NCBI GenBank assembly: GCA_023481335.1
Contig: JAMCWI010000091.1
Span: 1-17,989, forward strand
Reading direction: 5' to 3'
Source of the DNA: Bacillota bacterium
GTDB taxonomy: Bacteria; Bacillota; Desulfotomaculia; Desulfotomaculales; Desulfotomaculaceae
Length of the DNA: 17,989 nt
Numbering within the stretch: position 1 is the first letter of the stretch; each line of letters opens with the position of its first letter. The notes beneath the pieces are model-generated. The model was not told the origin of the DNA. It ran no database searches and saw only the letters and a program-made list of their open reading frames with translations. Position numbers and translations under genes: made by a program. This document shows positions 12,935-17,989 of this stretch, piece after piece.

Positions 12935-14028
12935 CGGGCGCCTCCCCCCTTCCCCCGCAGGCAGGCGGCCGTCAGCAGGAGCAGCGGCAGGCCGACATGC
13001 ATGGCCATGGCTATGGGCAGCAAAATTTCAGAGATCTGGCGGGTTAGTTCCAGGACATTCTCCCAGAGCACTATTGAAAGCACGGTCAGCAGCACCCCGG
13101 TGGGCAGCACCAGGGCCTTGTATTCCTTCAGGTTCAGCCACTGGGCGGCGGCCAGCACACAGCAGTAATAAAACACGCCCACTTCCATAAATCCCCCCAC
13201 CACCCAGATTAACATAACAAAAGGCTCCACCCGCTCGATCACCTCGGCGATGCTGATCTGCCTGGCAATGGTCAGGAAGGGAAACTCCAGGCGGGCCGTC
13301 CTGACACCCAGGACCGCAATGGCCGCAACCACAATGATCAGCTGAAACAGGCCGACTATAAGAATGCCCCGGATAATTGTCCCCCGGGCCTGCCGGGACC
13401 TGCTCAGGTAAGGGATGAGCATGACCATGACGATGGTTTCCGTGAACAAGAAGGCCACGGGGCGGTAGGACCCTTGCAGGACGGGTAAAATCCCTTGCTC
13501 CAGCACCGGGGTGAAATTTCTGATGTGCATCTCCGGGGAGATCAGGGCCACCAACAGAAGAATCAGCACCAGCACCACCGGCAATATTATTTCGTTCGCC
13601 CTGGCCAGCACCTCCAGCCCGCAGCGGACGGCGTAGGCAGCGGCCAGGACAATCCCGACAGAAAAAACCACCAAGGGCGTTTCCGGCAGGAACGCGGTGG
13701 TTGTAAACTCGGCAAACTCCCTGACTATATAAGTGTTGATGTACAGGAAATATACGGCGTACAGGAGCCCGACGACCTTGCCCAGGAGCCTGCCGACCGC
13801 CAGTTCGCCGTACTGGACGATGGTCCTGTCCGGAAACCGCAGGCCCAGGCCGGCAATGATGGCACCTACGATCACCCCGTAGGCCGTAACCAGGAGCACG
13901 GACATCCAGCTGTCCTGGGCGGCCTCCTGGTAAATAATGGCCGGAATATATATGATGCTGGTGGGCAGGATGGTGCTGACAATCAGGAAAACCGCCTGCC
14001 TGTTGGATATTCTGCCGTCTTCAAGCAC
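12931..14028 (-). CDS. gerB: Spore germination receptor membrane subunit, GerB/GerAB family
   Basis: This protein of about 365 residues has ten hydrophobic segments and belongs to the GerAB group of the APC transporter superfamily, which binds the germinant. Typical stretches are RISNRQAVFLIVSTILPTSI at the start, QYGELAVGRLLGKVVGLLYA, RANEIILPVVLVLI, and FLFTETIVMVMLIPYL. AGGAGG directly touches the first GTG (14037), so I favour the GTG at 14028 (spacing 9), which gives an 8-bp overlap with gerA. It ends in a 4-bp overlap with gerC. The ligand cannot be predicted from sequence. Confidence 0.92.
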   Translation of the reverse strand: MLEDGRISNRQAVFLIVSTILPTSIIYIPAIIYQEAAQDSWMSVLLVTAYGVIVGAIIAGLGLRFPDRTIVQYGELAVGRLLGKVVGLLYAVYFLYINTYIVREFAEFTTTAFLPETPLVVFSVGIVLAAAYAVRCGLEVLARANEIILPVVLVLILLLVALISPEMHIRNFTPVLEQGILPVLQGSYRPVAFLFTETIVMVMLIPYLSRSRQARGTIIRGILIVGLFQLIIVVAAIAVLGVRTARLEFPFLTIARQISIAEVIERVEPFVMLIWVVGGFMEVGVFYYCCVLAAAQWLNLKEYKALVLPTGVLLTVLSIVLWENVLELTRQISEILLPIAMAMHVGLPLLLLTAACLRGKGGGAR

Positions 14029-15649
14029 TTCCCCCACCCTCCTCGTCGTACCGGTGCGCCAGTTCCTTTTCCTCGTCCCCGGGGGTCCCCGGAGGGGAAA
14101 CCGCTCCCGCCCTCCGGGGATTTTTCCAGCCGATGACCCGGGGCCTGCGGACCATTGTCCACCAGGGAGCGCGGATGAAAGTGTCCTTTAAGTCACCGGT
14201 GGATAAGGGAGCCGCCGGGGAAAGGTACGGCACCCCGAAGGACCGCAGGGAGGCCAGGTGGGTCAGCACCAAGATAAACCCCATGAACAGCCCGAAGAAC
14301 CCGGCAAAGCCCGCCAAAAGGGTAAAGAACAGTCTCAGGAAAAGTTGGGCGTCGCTCTGGGAGGGGACGACAAAGGAAGAAATGGCCGTGAGAGCGCCAA
14401 CAATAACCGCCGGGGCGCCTACCATCCCGGCCGCAACAGCCGCCTCCCCGACCACCAGTGCCCCCACGATGCTCACCGCCTGGCCCACGGGCCTGGGCAG
14501 GCGCACCCCGGCCTCCCGCAGCACCTCGAAGATCGCCCCCAGCACCAGGACCTCGCCAAGGGCGGGGAGAGGCACCCCCTCCTTGGCTGAGGCCATGGTC
14601 AGCAGCAGGGGCGTCGGCAGCGCCTCCGGGTTGAAGGCCGAAACGGCCACGTACAGGGCGGGCAGCTGGGTTGTGAAGATCAGTGCCAAAAGCCTGAGCA
14701 TTCTGAATAACGAACCGGATAAGTACCTGGAATAATAATCTTCGCTGGCCTGGATGGACTCCATAAAAAGGTAGGGCACCGTCAGGACGAAGGGGGTCCC
14801 GTCGGTGAATATGGCCACCCGCCCTTCCAAAAGCTGGGCCGCCAGTTTGTCCGGCTTTTCCGTGTTGCCGACGGTGGGAAATATGGAAAAAGGGGCGTCC
14901 TCAATAAATTGTTCTATGTAACCCGACTCCAAAACCCCGTCGATGTCGATCCGCACCAGGCGCTTTTTCACCTCGTCCACTATTTTGGGGTTGACAATCC
15001 CCTTGATGTAGGCGACGCAGACAACGGTTTTGGTTACCTTGCCCACCTGGACCTGCTCCAGCCGTAAATCGGGGCTTTTGATCTTCCTGCGCAGCATGGA
15101 AATGTTCGTATATAAGGATTCAACAAACCCCTCCCGGGGGCCCCTGACCACCGATTCGGTGTGGGGTTCTGCAATAGCTCTGGTTTCAAATCCCGGCAGC
15201 TTAAGGGCAAGGCCTGTTTCTTCCCCGTCAAAAAGAACGATAATATTAGCCCCCAGGAGGCCGTCAAGCAATGTGTTAAATTCCCGGGATTCCTGCACGC
15301 CGCAAGCACTCAGCACCTTTTCCTTCACCGAAGCCACCAGGCTGCTGCCCGGGCCGGGTAAGGGATCCACCGTATGTGTGTCCACCATCAAGGCCCTGAT
15401 TACGTTTTCCCGCAGGGCTGTCCTGTCTACGATACCATCTATATAGATCAGCGCCACCCGGGTCCGGCACATGACCAACTCCCTGATCACGACGTCCATG
15501 CTCTTCCCCAGGGCATCCCTGATCATTTCCAGGTTGGATTCAAGATCCCTGGACAGTTTCGCCGCCCTGTCCGTGGAAACGCCCTTAGAGAAAGGTCTCT
15601 TTTTCTTTCGCCTAAAGGATAAAAGTTTCCGGAATATACTCCGGGGCAC
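14021..15649 (-). CDS. gerA: Spore germination receptor subunit GerA/GerAA family
   Basis: This 542-residue protein starts with a basic N-terminus (RKLLSFRRKKKRPFSKG) and has a large cytoplasmic domain (about 35-300). That domain carries MDVVIRELVM, LIYIDGIVD and the family block TVGNTEKPDKLAAQLLEGRV, then the DGTPF and SEDYYSRY motifs. Membrane helices follow (about 310-475), including the QSDAQLFLRL motif. The last 60 or so residues are a Pro/Arg/Glu-rich cytoplasmic tail. GTG start at 15649 with GGAGGG 8 bases upstream. It is the first gene of gerA-gerB-gerC plus a small fourth gene. A forespore sigma-G promoter would be expected; the leader has AT-rich CATTATTATACT near 15700-15715, but I cannot match both hexamers. 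The operon looks more GC-rich than its surroundings. Confidence 0.95.
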   Translation of the reverse strand: MPRSIFRKLLSFRRKKKRPFSKGVSTDRAAKLSRDLESNLEMIRDALGKSMDVVIRELVMCRTRVALIYIDGIVDRTALRENVIRALMVDTHTVDPLPGPGSSLVASVKEKVLSACGVQESREFNTLLDGLLGANIIVLFDGEETGLALKLPGFETRAIAEPHTESVVRGPREGFVESLYTNISMLRRKIKSPDLRLEQVQVGKVTKTVVCVAYIKGIVNPKIVDEVKKRLVRIDIDGVLESGYIEQFIEDAPFSIFPTVGNTEKPDKLAAQLLEGRVAIFTDGTPFVLTVPYLFMESIQASEDYYSRYLSGSLFRMLRLLALIFTTQLPALYVAVSAFNPEALPTPLLLTMASAKEGVPLPALGEVLVLGAIFEVLREAGVRLPRPVGQAVSIVGALVVGEAAVAAGMVGAPAVIVGALTAISSFVVPSQSDAQLFLRLFFTLLAGFAGFFGLFMGFILVLTHLASLRSFGVPYLSPAAPLSTGDLKDTFIRAPWWTMVRRPRVIGWKNPRRAGAVSPPGTPGDEEKELAHRYDEEGGGSA

Positions 15650-15819
15650 TTATCTTCCCTCCATTTCCGGTAAAAGGTTTCAAAGTTTATCATCTCCAAA
15701 AATAGTATAATAATGTATTAATTAGTGCCCACTTTCTGATTTATTTCCTATCCCTTAGGATTATGGGAATCATTTAAAAGAAAACCGACAAGCTTTACTC
15801 TTGCCGAAAAAATTGTTGA

Positions 15820-15984
15820 ATGTCTTATAATATTTCCTGTTCCAATGAACCTGAGAATATCTGCTTGTTCAATTACAGAGGTGAGATTTCTGATGCCATT
15901 GGGAAAGTACTGGAAATTGATTTCAGCAATAAAAGACGCCGCCTTGGGGATATTAAAAAAATATTAGCACACGCCAAAAAATAA
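15820..15984 (+). CDS. Possible 54-residue small protein (competing frames)
   Basis: ATG at 15820 to TAA at 15982-15984 is open, with two cysteines near the N-terminus (CSNEPENIC) and a basic end (SNKRRRLGDIKKILAHAKK). No good ribosome binding site precedes the ATG, and a perfect TATAAT lies at 15826-15831 inside the first codons. A second frame starts at an ATG at 15893, nine bases after GAGGTG, and codes 24 residues (15893-15967). A strong terminator follows both, so some rightward transcript is likely. Which frame is used is undecided; I do not recognise either product. Confidence 0.3.
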   Translation: MSYNISCSNEPENICLFNYRGEISDAIGKVLEIDFSNKRRRLGDIKKILAHAKK

Positions 15985-16018
15985 GGGTTTACTCTACATG
16001 TTTATGACAAAACAGAAC

Positions 16019-16059
16019 GGCCGCTACTCCCTTATATCATGGGAGTGCGGCCATTTTTT
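16019..16059 (+). terminator. Strong intrinsic terminator between convergent small genes
   Basis: GGCCGCTACTCCC (from 16019) pairs with GGGAGTGCGGCC (16041-16052) with a one-base bulge, then ATTTTTTG. It ends the rightward transcript from about 15838 and, in reverse, may also stop leftward transcription of the gene at 16119-16325. Confidence 0.9.
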
Positions 16060-16092
16060 GTGGTTTTGGTGTAAAAGTCAGGTTGTAATTTC

Positions 16093-16134
16093 AGCAACCA
16101 ACCGGCCAATTTGTCAACTTATTTTTTCTTAACC
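16093..16134. repeat. 42-bp exact duplicate, gene 3'-end copy
   Basis: It is identical to 11286-11327. Its right 16 bases encode the last codons and stop of the minus-strand small gene; the rest is downstream of it and contains the same TTGACA. Confidence 0.95.
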
Positions 16135-16325
16135 CGGTATAACATTTCAATAACCCCGGGCCCCTTGTCCTCATGAAGTTTAAAAAATTCCACCAAATCG
16201 GTCAATTCCGGAAGATCCATGATCATCCTGTAACCGGTGGGGAATTTTACCCAGAATACTTCTTGATTATTCATATCGGTAACTTCCAAACCGTTGCTTT
16301 GCAAATAACTGACATTCTGCTGCAT
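16119..16325 (-). CDS. 68-residue hypothetical protein
   Basis: This small soluble protein has a hydrophobic-aromatic core (EVFWVKFPTGYRMIMDLPEL, about residues 22-41), an acidic helix (TDLVEFFKLHEDKG) and a basic end (YRVKKK). There are no cysteines, membrane segments or signal peptide. ATG at 16325 follows GGAGGT at a long spacing of about 11 bases; a TATAAT (16349-16354, read leftward) lies 24 bp further upstream. I do not recognise the family. The stop codon lies in the 42-bp duplicated segment. Confidence 0.68.
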   Translation of the reverse strand: MQQNVSYLQSNGLEVTDMNNQEVFWVKFPTGYRMIMDLPELTDLVEFFKLHEDKGPGVIEMLYRVKKK

Positions 16326-16492
16326 ACTCAGTCTGCACCTCCAAGTTGATTATAACTCTTAATTCGGTCAAACCCTGTCAAAAGATAAGCTTCGCTGTCC
16401 CGCCAATTTATGGTAATTATCTTCGAGTGCTGTTGCTGTGCATAACCCTTTTCCTTTTGTCAAAACCTATTTTTAAACAGGGGGTGATGTTA

Positions 16493-16621
16493 TTGACTTG
16501 CAACGAAGAATCCCGGCCCGACATGCTGGAGACAGGCGTCAGCAGCTGGACCTATGCACCGGAAGAACCTGAAGGTGAGATGAACATAGATTTCTATCAC
16601 AACTGGTCGGCGCACTGGTAA
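16493..16621 (+). CDS. 42-residue acidic small protein, function unknown
   Basis: A purine-rich GGGGGTG (16480-16486) precedes in-frame ATG (16487), TTA and TTG (16493). Spacing favours the TTG (or the overlapping GTG at 16484), giving about 42-45 residues. The product is acidic and aromatic-rich (TGVSSWTYAPEEPEGEM, ending FYHNWSAHW), with no membrane segment. The longer frame from 16346 would add a hydrophobic N-terminus without a binding site. I do not recognise it. A weak call, divergent from the 68-residue gene. Confidence 0.42.
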   Translation: MTCNEESRPDMLETGVSSWTYAPEEPEGEMNIDFYHNWSAHW

Positions 16622-16827
16622 AACGAGTCTAATTAGTTTATACTCCAACCGTTTTCAAAACGCAAGACAGGAAAAAAGATTTAGGACCTAAGACCTATGG
16701 GGATGGGACTAATGTCCTCTTTTGCCAATGGTTCAAAGCCTCTGTTGTAATTTGCAAGTTTACCGACTTTCTTTTTTTGTAGGTTTTTATAGAAAATGGG
16801 CTTGTAGTTAGATGGTTTATTGCATAG

Positions 16828-16872
16828 AAAAGCAAAACCCCGGCTGATAAAACACACCGGGGGTTTGCTTTT
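16828..16872 (-). terminator. Intrinsic terminator of prs (bidirectional)
   Basis: AAAAGCAAAACCCCGG (16828-16843) pairs with 16857-16872 with one mismatch. It abuts the prs stop codon. Read leftward the stem ends in GCTTTTCTATG; read rightward in GCTTTTTATG. The 200 bp to its left (16622-16827) contain no gene I can support. Confidence 0.85.
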
Positions 16873-17819
16873 TATGAAAATAATTTGCTGACAGAGAGAT
16901 CCTCATGAATTCGAATGATGGCTTCACCCAGCAGGGGTGCCACGGATAACACCTTGATTTTATCGGTCATTTTTTCCGGCGGCAGCGGAATGGTATTGGT
17001 AATGACCACTTCTTTAATGACGGATTCCTCCAACCGTTGGATGGCCGGGCCGGAAAGAACCGCATGGGTACAGCAAACATAAATTTCCTTGGCTCCCCGT
17101 TCCATCAGAGCAGCGGCTCCTTTGGTAATAGTACCGGCGGTGTCAATAATGTCATCAATCATGATGACGGTTTTGTCCTTGATATTGCCGATAATGTTGG
17201 TTACCTCGGCCACGTTGGGCTCCGGACGGCGTTTGTCGATAATGGCCAGGGGAGAGCCGATCCGTTCCGCCACATCCCGGGCCCGGGTCACACCGCCGAT
17301 GTCCGGCGACACCACCACCACATCGCCCTTTAGGTTTTGCTGGAAGTACTCGGCCAAAATGGGCACCGCCGGCAGGTGATCCACCGGAATGTCAAAGAAG
17401 CCCTGAATCTGACCCGCATGAAGATCCATGGTAATCATCCTGCGGCAGCCACTGGCGGTTAGGATATTGGCCACCAATTTGGCGGTAATGGGGTCTCTGG
17501 CCCGGGTCTTGCGGTCCTGCCGGGCATATCCGTAATAGGGAATAACTGCTGTAATGCGGCGGGCGGAGGCCCGGCGCAGGGCATCGGCCATAATCAACAT
17601 TTCCATCAAATGTTCATTGACCGGCGTGGAAGTGGGCTGAATGATAAAGGCGTCCGAACCCCGCACGCTTTCATCCACTTTCACCCGGATCTCCCCGTCG
17701 CTGAAACGGGTGACCTGGGATCTGCCCACGGTAACCCCAAGGTACTGGCAAATTTCCTTGGCCAATTCGGGATTGGCATTCCCTGCAAATATCTTTAATC
17801 GTTTACTGCCGGAAGACAT
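16872..17819 (-). CDS. prs: Ribose-phosphate pyrophosphokinase (PRPP synthetase)
   Basis: This 315-residue class I enzyme makes PRPP from ribose 5-phosphate and ATP for nucleotide, His and Trp synthesis. Visible signatures are FSDGEIRVKVDESVRG (about residues 39-54), RQDRKTRARDPITAKL with the catalytic flexible loop (100-115), MDLHAGQIQGFFDIPVDHL (131-149), and the PRPP-binding loop VIMIDDIIDTAGT (218-230). The start at 17819 is set by GGAGGT six bases upstream; the nine-codon extension lacks a site. It ends at a strong terminator, so it is not co-transcribed with rplY here. Its upstream region holds a 13-unit heptamer array. glmU would be expected beyond the right edge. Confidence 0.97.
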   Translation of the reverse strand: MSSGSKRLKIFAGNANPELAKEICQYLGVTVGRSQVTRFSDGEIRVKVDESVRGSDAFIIQPTSTPVNEHLMEMLIMADALRRASARRITAVIPYYGYARQDRKTRARDPITAKLVANILTASGCRRMITMDLHAGQIQGFFDIPVDHLPAVPILAEYFQQNLKGDVVVVSPDIGGVTRARDVAERIGSPLAIIDKRRPEPNVAEVTNIIGNIKDKTVIMIDDIIDTAGTITKGAAALMERGAKEIYVCCTHAVLSGPAIQRLEESVIKEVVITNTIPLPPEKMTDKIKVLSVAPLLGEAIIRIHEDLSVSKLFS

Positions 17820-17858
17820 TGAATTACCTCCAGACTTTTGGGTCATTCTTTGGGGTCA

Positions 17859-17950
17859 AGCCATCAGCCATCAGCCATCAGCCATCAGCCATCAGCCATC
17901 AGCCATCAGCCATCAGCCATCAGCCATCAGCCATCAGCCATCAGCCATCA
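17859..17950. repeat. 13 perfect tandem heptamers AGCCATC upstream of prs
   Basis: Thirteen uninterrupted copies of AGCCATC (17859-17949) plus one base lie 40 bp before the prs start. Read in the prs direction the unit is GATGGCT. The array is unrelated in sequence to the GAGGTTA family but has the same 7-bp period. Confidence 0.97.
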
Positions 17951-17989
17951 ATGGACGACCATTAGCACAAGTTAAGTTCCACATCTTTT

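Noticed and set aside
14133..14735. 200-codon plus-strand ORF opposite gerA
   Set aside because: It is an antisense shadow of a GC-rich coding region; the product is low in complexity and has no family features.
16346..16492. N-terminal hydrophobic extension of the 42-residue small protein
   Set aside because: It has no ribosome binding site, and the GGGGGTG site points to the later start.

Overview
The window suggests a spore-forming, anaerobic, sulfide-using Bacillota, most like Desulfotomaculum or its relatives in the Peptococcaceae. The basis is gene content: a gerA-gerB-gerC spore germinant receptor operon, the housekeeping genes prs, rplY/ctc, pth and mfd, an S-box (SAM-I) riboswitch, and the anaerobic DUF39 / NIL-ferredoxin / UPF0280 homocysteine set. 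The genus is an inference; no rRNA or tRNA gene is visible.

Layout. Positions 1-766 (minus) hold the N-terminal part of mfd, cut by the window edge. Going right, on the same strand, are a small PrsW-like membrane protein (1061-1501), pth (1769-2404) and rplY (2774-3406). Then come the plus-strand genes for a PRC-barrel protein (3539-4657), a DUF1904 protein (4973-5299) and a hemolysin III-type membrane protein (5378-6034). Minus-strand genes follow: a 55-residue protein, a SatP/GPR1-FUN34-YaaH transporter, a ferritin-like protein and a zinc-ribbon protein, with a decayed threonine aldolase remnant among them on the plus strand. Positions 8684-11310 hold a three-gene sulfur assimilation operon read leftward from a good promoter through a SAM riboswitch and its terminator. 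Positions 11543-15649 hold the germination operon, ending in a small two-helix membrane protein. The right end has three poorly known small ORFs and prs (16872-17819).

In Bacillus the order glmU-prs-ctc-pth-(fin)-mfd is compact. Here prs and ctc are separated by about 13.5 kb of accessory genes, and fin is replaced by the PrsW-like gene.

The most unusual content is intergenic. A family of repeats built from the heptamer GAGGTTA (complement TAACCTC) occurs at six sites. It is a perfect 34-unit array between pth and rplY. At 4695-4844 and 6477-6626 it forms the core of a 150-bp element with inverted ends and no coding capacity. Both of these copies are flanked by direct repeats (23 and 27 bp) that are the stem-loops of the neighbouring gene's transcription terminator, so the element looks like a terminator-targeting miniature transposable element. 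A second, unrelated heptamer (AGCCATC, 13 perfect units) lies just upstream of prs. An exact 42-bp duplication joins the 3' end of a small gene (16119-16325) to the promoter of the riboswitch-controlled operon.
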